Of a stretch of DNA of 64,000 nucleotides, positions 29,151 to 37,132 are shown piece after piece. The notes beneath the pieces are model-generated. The model saw only the letters and a program-made list of their open reading frames with translations. It did not search any database and was not told where the DNA came from. Numbering within the stretch: the first letter of the stretch is position 1; each line of letters opens with the position of its first letter. Both the position numbers and the translations under genes were made by a program. The stretch covers positions 3,273,001-3,337,000 of the forward strand of contig NZ_CP159837.1 in the NCBI RefSeq assembly GCF_040564635.1, given 5' to 3'. The DNA is from Planktothricoides raciborskii GIHE-MW2 (lineage in GTDB: Bacteria > Cyanobacteriota > Cyanobacteriia > Cyanobacteriales > Laspinemataceae).

Positions 29151-29182
29151 TATGGCATTAACTAAGCGGCTTAAGCAAATTT

Positions 29183-29381
29183 ATGATCGTTAGAGCTAAA
29201 GGAATTAAGCGCGGTCAAACTATTATTTTGAATCAATCGCTTTCTCTACCGGATCAAGAAGTGGAAATCATGGTCATACCTATTTCCGATCCGGGGAGTG
29301 AACCCTTGAAAAAAATACATTAGCTGACTTTGTGGGAAAGCTGCAAAATTCACCCAATTTTCAAGACGATCGCTTCTTGTC
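29183..29381 (+). pseudogene. Truncated, frameshifted copy of an antitoxin gene
   Basis: Begins MIVRAKGIKRGQTIILNQSL and is nearly identical to the antitoxin at 30697. It has seven A instead of eight at 29309-29315, giving an early stop at 29321-29323 after 46 residues. The homology breaks off completely at about 29365. The partner toxin is absent, and the next genes are a different module. It is a duplicated remnant of the 30.7 kb module. Confidence 0.8.
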
Positions 29382-29407
29382 TTAGAGCATATTTTTAGAG
29401 GATAATC

Positions 29408-29662
29408 ATGCTAAAAACATTTAAAGCACTATTGAAAGGAAGTCATGTAGAGTGGATTGAGGATAGACCCGATCTGGGAGATGAAATGTTAGAGGTGTAT
29501 GTAACTTTACTCGATAAAAAACCAGTCCCAGACGCAAAAACACGCGGGCAAAAGATGGCGGAAATCTTAGAAAATCTGGCGGCAACAGAAGGATTAGAAA
29601 ATATAGATCCTACCTTGTGGCAACGAGAAACTCGACAAGACCGTTCATTACCGGGGCGATAA
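29408..29662 (+). CDS. Antitoxin of a PIN-toxin module
   Basis: An 84-residue protein (MLKTFKALLKGSHVEWIEDR) placed 3 bases before a PIN-domain gene. The form matches small cyanobacterial antitoxins that carry an N-terminal strand segment and an acidic helical tail that blocks the toxin. AGAGGA at 29397-29402 serves as ribosome site. Its DNA-binding fold is not evident by eye. Confidence 0.7.
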   Translation: MLKTFKALLKGSHVEWIEDRPDLGDEMLEVYVTLLDKKPVPDAKTRGQKMAEILENLAATEGLENIDPTLWQRETRQDRSLPGR

Positions 29663-29665
29663 ACG

Positions 29666-30037
29666 ATGCTTCTTGATAGCAATATTATTATCTATTCCGC
29701 ACAGCCAGAATATGCCAATTTGCGAGGATTAATTGCGGAAAATTCACCAGCAGTATCAGCCCTCAGTTATCTGGAAGTATTGGGCTATCATCAACTGACG
29801 GAGCAACAACGGCAGTATTTTGAAGCGTTTTTTCAGGTTGCTGAAGTTCTGCCGATATCCGAGGAGGTGTTGATTCAAGCTGTTGCTTTGCGACAACAGA
29901 GAAGAATGTCATTAGGGGACGCAATTATTGCCGGGACTGCATTGGTGCATCAGTTAACATTAATTACCAGAAATGTGGATGATTTTCAGTGGATTGCTGA
30001 CATAAATCTACTGAATCCGTTTGATACAAGAGAATAG
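29666..30037 (+). CDS. PIN-domain toxin (VapC-like ribonuclease)
   Basis: A 123-residue PIN protein. The acidic residues expected for metal binding are present: Asp4 (LLDSN), Glu in LSYLEVLGY, Asp in LGDAIIAGTA, and Asp in TRNVDDF. It is predicted to cleave RNA when freed from the antitoxin encoded just upstream. The full length suggests an active module. Confidence 0.85.
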   Translation: MLLDSNIIIYSAQPEYANLRGLIAENSPAVSALSYLEVLGYHQLTEQQRQYFEAFFQVAEVLPISEEVLIQAVALRQQRRMSLGDAIIAGTALVHQLTLITRNVDDFQWIADINLLNPFDTRE

Positions 30038-30096
30038 CAATAGTCACAGGATTGAGAGGATAGCTGGTGTAGGGCGCACCATAAATAGCCTTGGGG

Positions 30097-30418
30097 TAGG
30101 GTGTGTTAGGGGCGGCGCTAATTTAATTACCTAATAATTAGCCTAAAAATCCGCCCCGTAACGCACCATGACGCCGGGGTAGGGTGTGTTAGGGGCGGCG
30201 CTAATTTAATTACCTAATAATTAGCCTAAAAATCCGCCCCGTAACGCACCATGACGCCGGGGTAGGGTGTGTTAGGGGCGGCGCTAATTTAATTACCTAA
30301 TAATTAGCCTAAAAATCCGCCCCGTAACGCACCATGACGCCGGGGTAGGGTGTGTTAGGGGCGGCGCTAATTTAATTAACTAATAATTATCTCAAAAATC
30401 CGCCCCGTAGCGCACCAT
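30097..30418. repeat. Tandem array of four 83-bp GGGGCGG/CGCCCC units
   Basis: Units start at 30097, 30180, 30263 and 30346, an exact 83-base period. The first three are essentially identical and separated by GACGCCGGGG; the fourth is of the variant with TTAACTAATAATTATCTC. The whole unit repeats, so there are no spacers of the CRISPR kind. Confidence 0.9.
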
Positions 30419-30658
30419 CATCAACCAGACAAAAATCATCTAATTGTATAGATACAAATATCCGTATCAAGCAAAATTTTCATACAATTTGCTCTCGTTC
30501 CATCGGTAACGATAACTCTTAGGCAAGCGTACCGCCTGACTATTCCCGCTCATAAACAGCTTTGCCGTTTCCATTGGCTGCTCCGTATATACAGAAGGAA
30601 TATACTATTATTTATAGCAAATATTCTGCTACTCAAGCAATGCCGAAATAAATTATGT

Positions 30659-30664
30659 TATAAT
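30659..30664 (+). promoter_or_regulatory. Possible -10 box TATAAT of the antitoxin-toxin module
   Basis: TATAAT 33 bases before the antitoxin ATG, conserved in the decayed duplicate at 29145-29150. Confidence 0.4.
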
Positions 30665-30696
30665 TATGGCATTAACTAAACGGTTTAAGCAAATTT

Positions 30697-30927
30697 ATGA
30701 TCATTAGAGCTAAAGGAATTAAGCGCGGTCAAACTATTATTTTGAATCAATCGCTTTCTCTACCGGATCAAGAAGTGGAAATCATGGTCATACCTATTTC
30801 CGATCCGGAGAGTAAACCCTTGAAAAAAAATACATTAGCTTCCTTTGTGGGAAAGCTGCAAAATTCACCCAATTTTCAAAATGATCCGGTTGTAATTCAG
30901 CGTCAGATGCGTGATGAGTGGGATTGA
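30697..30927 (+). CDS. Antitoxin (AbrB/DUF104-like small protein) of a PIN module
   Basis: A 76-residue protein with an N-terminal strand-rich half (AKGIKRGQTIILNQSLSLPD) and a C-terminal toxin-binding helix with conserved-looking DPVVIQRQMRDEWD. Its end overlaps the PIN toxin start by 10 bases, giving coupled translation. It is the intact parent or sister of the broken copy at 29183. Confidence 0.75.
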   Translation: MIIRAKGIKRGQTIILNQSLSLPDQEVEIMVIPISDPESKPLKKNTLASFVGKLQNSPNFQNDPVVIQRQMRDEWD

Positions 30928-31289
30928 TTTGTTGTAGATTAATATTAGATACTAATGTGGCGATCGGCATTCTCAAAGCCGATCCATCGGCGATCGCATT
31001 TCTGGCAACCGAGCAGCTAGAATTTGAGAACTGTGCCATCAGTCAAATTACGCGAATGGAGTTACTCAGTTATCCTAACTTAGAGGCAGAAGAGGAGCAG
31101 ACGATTCAAAACTTGTTGGCAAATTTATTAGTCTTGAAATTAGATGAAAAAATTGAACAAGAGGCGATCGCCTTTCGACGCAACCATAATGTGAAGTTGC
31201 CCGATGCGATTATTGCAGCAACTGCGAAGGTTTATGGGTTACGATTGTTAACGTTGGATCGGCAATTACAGGCTAAATTTAGCATTTAA
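30918..31289 (+). CDS. PIN-domain toxin (VapC-like ribonuclease)
   Basis: A 123-residue PIN protein starting at GTG 30918 inside the antitoxin end. Metal-binding acids are visible: Asp in LILDTNVAIG, Glu in RMELLSY, Asp in LPDAIIAATA and Asp in LLTLDRQL. Its TAA stop (31287-31289) is the first three bases of a TIR element, so the insertion abuts or formed the gene end. It appears intact. Confidence 0.85.
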   Translation: MGLICCRLILDTNVAIGILKADPSAIAFLATEQLEFENCAISQITRMELLSYPNLEAEEEQTIQNLLANLLVLKLDEKIEQEAIAFRRNHNVKLPDAIIAATAKVYGLRLLTLDRQLQAKFSI

Positions 31290-31415
31290 GTAGGTGGGCA
31301 GAAATAAATGCACCACAGTCCCCATTAGAAGAAAAACTGTCATTCCCGCGAATGCGGGAATCCACAGCCTATCGGTAGGGAACGAAAAGTGCAATTAATT
31401 ATGTTCACCTACTTA
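31287..31415 (-). mobile_element. 129-bp TIR element (MITE-like), copy 2, inverted
   Basis: Same ends TAAGTAGGTG / CACCTACTTA as the other two copies but in the opposite orientation, with the ATTCCCGC hairpin inside. Its left TAA is the toxin stop codon; its right TA joins directly to a half copy of the GGGGCGG repeat. Confidence 0.75.
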
Positions 31416-31464
31416 ATTTAATTACCTAATAATTAGCCTAAAAATCCGCCCCGTAACGCACCAT
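31413..31464. repeat. Half copy of the GGGGCGG...CGCCCC repeat
   Basis: Only the right half (TAATTTAATTACC to GTAACGCACCAT) remains, beginning exactly at the edge of the TIR element. Confidence 0.7.
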
Positions 31465-31467
31465 AGC

Positions 31468-32827
31468 CTAGGAAATTAAATTTTTCACATATTGTTTAAT
31501 CGCCGGTTGTAGAGTAAAACCAGAGGTTTTTTCCACCAAATTTCGTCTTTTTAAAGATTGAATCGCTTTTAAGAAATCGGCATCTGATAAAAGTTCTGGT
31601 GGTTTCTGGCTAATTTTGACAGGTTGGTCTTGGGTGGCTAACCACTGAAGCAAGATTTTCTCAGATTCACAAAGGCGTTGATAATGTTGTTTGAGGATGG
31701 GTTCTAAGTCTCCTAAAAATAGGGTGGGATAGGAGAGATATTCTTGAACGCTACCGTTAAATAAATCCAGGATAGTAGAGGCGATGATATTCAGCCATAA
31801 AGGGTTGGCGCTATAAATTTGGATTAGTTCTGACCATTTTTTCTGGTCTTTGAGTTTTCTGGCGCTGAGAATTTCGGTGGCTAGTTTACCTAAGCCGAGA
31901 ACGGGTAGGGTTTTACAATAAAAATTTTCGGTTTCTAGGGCAGCAATTTCTAGGGGTTGTTCCCAGGTAAGCAGCAGCAGACAACTGTGATGAGTGTGTT
32001 GGCCAATTTCATTAATCAGTTGACCATAGTTTTGATATTCTGGGCGATAATTGCCGACTAATTCCCCAGGAGTTAAGGTTTCTTGAAAGTCGTCGAGAAT
32101 GATTAAGCAACGGTGGTTTCTCAGATGGTCTAAAAGGGAATTCCGGGAGTTTAAATAGTTGACGATCGATGGGTTTTGGCTGGGTTGAGGTGGGGCAAGA
32201 AATTCGATGATGTGGCTTTGCAGGGCGTTGAGGTTGGGCAATTTGCGATGACTGCGCCACAGGATGCGATCGAACTTGTCTTCGATATGTTCTACCAGTT
32301 GTCTCGCGAGGGCGGTTTTCCCAATTCCCGATAGTCCGGTTAGGGTGATGATGCGGCTATTTTCTTCGAGTATCCATTGTTTGAGGGTGGCCAGTTGTTC
32401 GGTGCGGTTGTGGAGGCGGTTGTATTCCGGTGCTTGGCTGAGGTCGTGGCGAGGTTCTGGTTTGTTGCGGGGGGTGAAGGTGGCGGGCGATCTTTTTTTT
32501 TGATTGATTGTAGAGGTCGTTACAAAAATTGATTTGATTGCCGATAAGCACCCCATCATTATGATAAGAAAATATTTTATTTTCGATGAGCGATCGCACA
32601 TTCTTCTTTTTCACATCTTCTCCCAACATATCCGACAGGAGTTTCCATAATTCCGATGCTGACTTTCTCACATGATCCTTGGTACAGTGGTACTCCTCAG
32701 AGATATCCTGATATTCTTTACCGTTCCATACACCCTCCAAAATAGCGCGTTGCAGGGAGTCCAGATGCTTCCCAGTGCTGGCAAAAATCAGATTATCGGT
32801 CCACTGCAAGGCTTCTTGAATTTCCAT
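31468..32827 (-). pseudogene. vMAP-type HTH plus NB-ARC STAND protein, frameshifted at an A9 run
   Basis: Two frames together read as one protein of about 450 residues. The first part (start 32827, MEIQEALQWTDNLIFASTGK) is the helical HTH domain also found at the start of the gene at 49052. After YNQSKK a run of nine A at 32492-32500 shifts the frame; with eight A it would continue RSPATFTPRNKPEP into the NB-ARC domain, with Walker A GLSGIGKTA, LIILDDF Walker B and winged-helix region. Such proteins are switch ATPases in bacterial conflict or signalling systems. The break may be real, slippage-prone or a base-calling error. The C-terminus (QPAIKQYVKNLIS) resembles that of the NB-ARC gene at 52.5-53.9 kb. 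Confidence 0.8.
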
Positions 32828-33060
32828 AGCTGCTAAGTTTGGTTGTAGTTTTGTATATTTTTGTGTACTTTAACCCCCCATTATCCCACATTTTCCCCCT
32901 TTTGGCCACAAAATCCCACATTTTCCCCCTTTTTGACTTTTAAACCCCTCAGAAATACCCCCCTAAATCCCACTTTTATGGGGTTGGCAAAGGAAAAATA
33001 AGTTGAGAAAATAATAGGCAAACACAAGATGACCTTAGACCAAATTAGAGGATTTTTCCA
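32828..33060 (-). promoter_or_regulatory. Divergent promoter region with two 21-base direct repeats
   Basis: Two identical copies of a 21-base sequence beginning ATCCCACATTTTCCCCC lie at 32883-32903 and 32913-32933, a 30-base period, with a degenerate third near 32970. They sit 55-110 bases upstream of the STAND gene start, a good place for operator sites. Confidence 0.5.
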
Positions 33061-33465
33061 ATGACACAGAACTTTTTCACCCTTTTTGGGAAAGCCGTTG
33101 CAACAATTAGCTTGAAATTTGTTATTTTGGTCTCACTTGTTTCAAATAATTTTCCCGAATCAATTAAGCAAGTTATTGACAAAGTAATGACATTTATTTC
33201 TCTGCAAATAATTTCTGCTTATAAAAAGTACATCGATCCTTACAAAAAGGGAAAATGTGCTTATCGGACTCTGCACGGTGGACTATCTTGCTCCGATTTT
33301 ATTAAAAGTGTTGCGCTGGAAAATGGTGCTTCTGCTGCTATTCCTTTAGTACAACAGCGATATGATCAGTGTCGAGAAGCCCACTTATTTTTGCAGCGAG
33401 ACTCATCTCTATCTGTAAATGCTGACCATAATGATTGTATTCATTGTAGTGGTACAGGAAATTAA
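33061..33465 (+). CDS. YidD-like small membrane-associated protein in a RiPP locus
   Basis: A 134-residue protein. After an N-terminal hydrophobic helix (LKFVILVSLVSNNF) comes a segment matching YidD in its spacing: ISAYKKYIDPYKKGKCAYRT, GLSCSDF, then a basic/Cys end RYDQCREA. YidD proteins assist membrane protein insertion; the variant here is divergent and has an extra Cys-containing tail (DCIHCSGTGN). It precedes a candidate peptide precursor and a radical SAM gene, so it may serve peptide maturation or export rather than general insertion. AGAGGA at 33047-33052 is the ribosome site. Confidence 0.65.
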   Translation: MTQNFFTLFGKAVATISLKFVILVSLVSNNFPESIKQVIDKVMTFISLQIISAYKKYIDPYKKGKCAYRTLHGGLSCSDFIKSVALENGASAAIPLVQQRYDQCREAHLFLQRDSSLSVNADHNDCIHCSGTGN

Positions 33466-33603
33466 AATACTCCACTAATTTCATGGATAAATTACCCCCT
33501 AAATTCTATTTTTTGGGTGGTTGCCAGAAGCAATATGTGTGGTAAACTTCATCTCATTGGAAAGTAATCAATCTACCAAAAAAACTTTTTGAAGGAGTTA
33601 TTT

Positions 33604-33756
33604 ATGATCATCATCAACGATTACAAGCCCACAAATAAGACAGAGATTGTTAATGATTCATCATTAATTGCTCAAGAGTCATCCCCTAAACTAAACACAC
33701 AAAGTCAACAACGCAAGGTATCCGTCATAAGAACTAAAGCCAGCTGGATCGCCTAG
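33604..33756 (+). CDS. Candidate RiPP precursor peptide
   Basis: A 50-residue peptide with a strong ribosome site (AAGGAG, 33592-33597) 6 bases before ATG. The N-terminal part is polar and Asn/Ser/Gln-rich like a leader (MIIINDYKPTNKTEIVNDSS); the end is RKVSVIRTKASWIA, a plausible core with one Trp. It lies between the YidD-like and radical SAM genes. It has no similarity that I recognise. From 33728 to 33886 another frame is open and looks coding (SCSKSFYFEEASIAELNSIL), so a frameshift might extend the peptide to about 94 residues. Confidence 0.6.
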   Translation: MIIINDYKPTNKTEIVNDSSLIAQESSPKLNTQSQQRKVSVIRTKASWIA

Positions 33757-33899
33757 TCTTGTCGAAAGTTGCAGTAAGTCATTCTACTTTGAGGAAGCAA
33801 GTATTGCTGAATTGAATTCAATTTTGCTTGCTTTCTCAAATAGTAAAAAAGCTAGAAAAGCTGACTTGAATATCACGATTAAATAAAATCCCTAAACTT
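33757..33899 (+). other. Coding-like segment or hairpin after the precursor
   Basis: Open in a second frame to TAA 33884-33886 with protein-like composition but no start codon. It also contains an inverted repeat GAAGCAAG...CTTGCTTTC with inner GAATTGAATTCAATT at about 33794-33836. It is either the displaced end of the precursor or an attenuating hairpin before the modification genes. Confidence 0.4.
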
Positions 33900-34844
33900 A
33901 TGACTATTTCAGCCATATTTGACAATCAAAAATATTCGATATTAGTTGATTCTGCTCAAATAATTAACCCTTTAAGTAATATTGAAGGTGTTAATGATAT
34001 TTGTTTACTTAATATTGACGCTAACTTGATAGAAACTTTTGATAATAGAGAAGTTACAAGCAATTTTATATTTGTTTGTACTAATTGGGATTCCTTCGTT
34101 AAGTTCAGAAATATAAAAGGCAAAAGGATACTTTTACTACCACAAGTAGCATTTGATGTTAATATTGACACTTTAATTTACTCTATACAGAAGTTATTAG
34201 CTTCTGATTTTGAATATGCAGTAACAAAGCATCATGAATGGTATCCTGTATTTTCAGAAATTGAGCGGCCTTTGTCCTTTTGGGGTAGGGGATCTGGTCT
34301 AAGATGCGATCTAAGCCAATCAATTGAGATATCCACTATTAACAACATAGTTTTAGAAGTAGATAATCCCCGTTCAGTTGCAGAGTATTTTGAGATTGCT
34401 TTAGAAAATCGAATTGACCAAGACGGATCAGTCAAGATAGATGGCTATTTAGATGTTGAAGGTTTTTTAATGGCAAAAGGAATTGATTTTAGACTTGAAA
34501 ACTACAATCGCTGTTTCGCTGATAATTTGATGTATCTAGTGAGTCAATCATCAAGCATGAAAATAATAGTTAATAACAATAAGTTAACTTCTGTTCTAAT
34601 TGATAACATTGAATATTTGAATCATTTTACAGACTTGATAAGTGAGGATAAAACAAAATTGCCTAATATAACCGAGTTTGCTATTGGTTTTAACTATAAA
34701 CTTCAGAATAATGTTAACTGGAATTTCAACTCGCAAGTAAATGAGGGGATCGAGGGTCTACACTTAGGCATAGGAAATGGTGAAGTAGGCTATCATTTTG
34801 ATTTTATCACTACCAACATTGAATACTATAATGATCTATGCTAG
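33900..34844 (+). CDS. RiPP-locus protein, distant M29 aminopeptidase-like
   Basis: A 314-residue protein with no firm family match by eye. Its second half follows the layout of M29-type metalloaminopeptidases: GRGSGLRCDLSQS, then DQDGSVKIDGYLDVEGFLMA, then NITEFAIGFNYKLQ and GIEGLHLGIGNGE...YHFDF. The usual metal-binding His/Glu set seems incomplete, so it may be a non-catalytic peptide-binding protein. It overlaps the radical SAM gene by 7 bases (ATGCTAG), which argues for joint function in peptide modification. Confidence 0.6.
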   Translation: MTISAIFDNQKYSILVDSAQIINPLSNIEGVNDICLLNIDANLIETFDNREVTSNFIFVCTNWDSFVKFRNIKGKRILLLPQVAFDVNIDTLIYSIQKLLASDFEYAVTKHHEWYPVFSEIERPLSFWGRGSGLRCDLSQSIEISTINNIVLEVDNPRSVAEYFEIALENRIDQDGSVKIDGYLDVEGFLMAKGIDFRLENYNRCFADNLMYLVSQSSSMKIIVNNNKLTSVLIDNIEYLNHFTDLISEDKTKLPNITEFAIGFNYKLQNNVNWNFNSQVNEGIEGLHLGIGNGEVGYHFDFITTNIEYYNDLC

Positions 34845-36793
34845 ATGTTTGCTTTATTCTGATGCCTTATGCTGCTATTGAGCGTCCTTCTATTGCAATT
34901 GGCTTGTTGAAATCCTCTTTAAAGCAGAAAGGCATAAAATCAAAAGTAGTCTATGCAAATATTAAATTTGCCGAAAAAATTGGTCTCAACTGGTATGAGT
35001 CAATAGACTATAGATTGCCTAGTGATTTACTTGGAGAATGGACTTTTTCAGAGGCAGCATTTCCTGATTTTAATCCTAATCCAGAGGATTACTTCAAGTG
35101 TATCAATCTTGACAAATCAAAGCAAAATATATTATGGAAAATTCGTGATTCAGCCACAAAATTTATTGACAATTTAGCTCAACAAATTGTCAATATGCAA
35201 CCTAAGATAGTTAGTTGTAGTTCGACATTTCAGCAACATTGCTCATCTCTAGCTATACTGAGGCGAATTCGAGAGTTAAATCCTAATATTACAACAATAA
35301 TGGGAGGGGCGAATTGTGAAAGTGAGATGGGACTAACTACTCACCAGATGTTTTCTTGGATAGATTATGTTATTTCAGGAGAGGGAGACAATATTTTTCC
35401 CGAATTGTGCCAACTGATTCTAACCGGAGGTATTAGCAGTAATTCTAATACACTGCCCTATGGTGTTCTCGCTCCATTGCATCGCGATAAAGCTCATTTT
35501 GTTCTACAGCCTCCTAGAGCAACTGTGGATTATTTAGACAATATACCAATTCCAGATTATGATGACTATTTCGATGCTCTTAATAAATCCTCTCTTAAGG
35601 GAATAGTGGATCCAGGGTTACTCATAGAGACCTCGCGTGGTTGTTGGTGGGGACAAAAGAGCCACTGTACATTCTGTGGGTTAAACGGTGATGGAATGAC
35701 TTATCGTTCTAAGTCTATAAACCGTGTTGTTGAGGAGTTTTTTGAATTATCCAGACGTTATGGGATTTATAAATTCTCTGTTGTTGATAACATTTTATCA
35801 ATGCAGCATTTAGAAGAGCTTCTACCAATTCTGGCAGAACAGAAGGAAAAATATCAGCTATTTTATGAAACTAAATCAAATTTGACTCGAAGACAGGTAA
35901 AAAAGTTAGTGCAAGCAGGAGTGATTTGGATTCAACCAGGTATTGAAGCATTAGATGATTCCGTTTTAAAATTGATGAAAAAAGGAACCACTACCGCTAT
36001 CAATGTTCAATTGCTTAAGTGGTGTCGTGAGTATGGATTACGAGTTGCTTGGAATATGTTATGTCGTTTGCCTGGGGAATTAGATCAATGGTATTTAGAA
36101 ATGGCAAAATGGTTACCTTTAATTATCCATTTACAACCACCGTCCGGGTTATCTAGAGTTCAATATCATAGATTTAGTCCCTACTGTGAGCATCCTGATG
36201 AGTTTGGACTTAATCTCAGTCCATCTCCAAACTACAACTATGTTTATCCTTTATCGCTAAAAGATATAAAAAATATATGTTATTACTTTGACGATAATAG
36301 TGAATCGGATATTGATGATTTGTCTTTATTGAAAACAGAAAAACGGTCAGGTCTGAAAAAAGTACAAAAGTTTGTATCTCAATGGAATCAAGTATTTCAA
36401 TCAGATTCACCTCCTTCATTGCTTATGAGTATTCAAGACGAAGAATTAAAAATATTAGATACAAGACCTTGTGCTTTATATCGTTCACTAACCCTTACGG
36501 ACTTACATCAAAAAATATATCTTATTTGCGATCGTGCCTTAACCTTAAAAGAAATTCTTAGAGAACTATCTAAGCAATATAACTTATATTGTTCACTAGA
36601 TGAAGTTCAATTGATACTTAATGAGTTGCAAAAGTTAAATATTATCATAAAAATTAGTAATCGTTTTTTAAGTTTAGCTATTTCTGAAAATATGTCGTGT
36701 CTTTGCTCATTTGAGGAGAATCCAAGTGGATATACTTATATTGGTAATGACGATGAATATGCCGTATTTGGTATTCAGGAGAGACTGGGATGA
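34838..36793 (+). CDS. RiPP maturation radical SAM enzyme with B12-binding domain (rSAM_ocin-like)
   Basis: A 651-residue enzyme. The N-terminal 200 residues form a cobalamin-binding-type domain (PYAAIERPSIAIGLLKSSLK, then VSCSSTFQQH, TIMGGANCES). The radical SAM core follows with Cys269, Cys277 and Cys280 in CWWGQKSHCTFCGLNG, the long CX7CX2C form of the bacteriocin-maturation clade. GIEALDDSVLKLMKKG and WNMLCRLPGE are further family motifs. The last 100 residues look like a winged helix (LTLKEILRELSKQYNLYCSL) that may bind the leader peptide. Likely reaction: radical C-methylation or related change on the nearby precursor; this is inference from family. Confidence 0.85.
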   Translation: MLDVCFILMPYAAIERPSIAIGLLKSSLKQKGIKSKVVYANIKFAEKIGLNWYESIDYRLPSDLLGEWTFSEAAFPDFNPNPEDYFKCINLDKSKQNILWKIRDSATKFIDNLAQQIVNMQPKIVSCSSTFQQHCSSLAILRRIRELNPNITTIMGGANCESEMGLTTHQMFSWIDYVISGEGDNIFPELCQLILTGGISSNSNTLPYGVLAPLHRDKAHFVLQPPRATVDYLDNIPIPDYDDYFDALNKSSLKGIVDPGLLIETSRGCWWGQKSHCTFCGLNGDGMTYRSKSINRVVEEFFELSRRYGIYKFSVVDNILSMQHLEELLPILAEQKEKYQLFYETKSNLTRRQVKKLVQAGVIWIQPGIEALDDSVLKLMKKGTTTAINVQLLKWCREYGLRVAWNMLCRLPGELDQWYLEMAKWLPLIIHLQPPSGLSRVQYHRFSPYCEHPDEFGLNLSPSPNYNYVYPLSLKDIKNICYYFDDNSESDIDDLSLLKTEKRSGLKKVQKFVSQWNQVFQSDSPPSLLMSIQDEELKILDTRPCALYRSLTLTDLHQKIYLICDRALTLKEILRELSKQYNLYCSLDEVQLILNELQKLNIIIKISNRFLSLAISENMSCLCSFEENPSGYTYIGNDDEYAVFGIQERLG

Positions 36794-37132
36794 ACCTATT
36801 AAAGGATAGAGAAAAAATTAACATTTATTGTGGAGTAAAGTTACACTAGCTTCAATCGTTGATCGGCAGGTTGGGTTAGCAATAGCGTCGCCTCAACCCA
36901 ACCTACAACAATCATTTGTCAGTCTAAAAAGTCAGCGCAGCGGATGCTACAAAGATTCCTTTCGGGATGTGAAAGCGATCGCTCCTACATCCGCCAATAG
37001 TTCTAGCATAGATATAGAAACCGGGTTTCTGTCAGAGTTTCTGCCTCCTCACAGAGATTTTGCTAGAAACCCGGTTTCTCGGCACTTCAAGCCTTGCGCT
37101 ACAATAGTTTGAAACCCTACTTTTTGAAATCC
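36794..37132. other. Intergenic with two repeat types
   Basis: No credible gene. It contains a GGTTGGGTT...AACCCAACC inverted repeat at about 36866-36906, a HIP1 site, and the AGAAACCGGGTTTCT pair at 37016-37079. Confidence 0.5.
37016..37079. repeat. Dispersed AGAAACCGGGTTTCT palindromic pair
   Basis: Both ends are perfect, with the middle reading CAGAGATTTTGC. Confidence 0.75.

Larger units (their letters stand above)
30038..30696. other. Repeat-filled intergenic region
   Basis: Contains the 83-bp tandem array (30097-30418), then about 260 bases that duplicate 28945-29180 with small differences, including the TATACAATT/GATACAAATATCC segment and the antitoxin promoter. No gene seen. Confidence 0.6.

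Noticed and set aside
30097-30418. CRISPR array
   Set aside because: The whole 83-base unit is repeated, including the part where spacers would be; no unique spacers and no cas genes.
33483-33545. 20-residue peptide starting MDKLPPKFYFLGGCQKQYVW as a second RiPP precursor
   Set aside because: No ribosome site and very short; kept out of the annotation although its position in the locus is suggestive.
36828-37112. 94-residue coding frame after the radical SAM gene
   Set aside because: It runs through two repeat elements (the GGTTGGGTT inverted repeat and the AGAAACCGGGTTTCT pair) and has no family-like composition.
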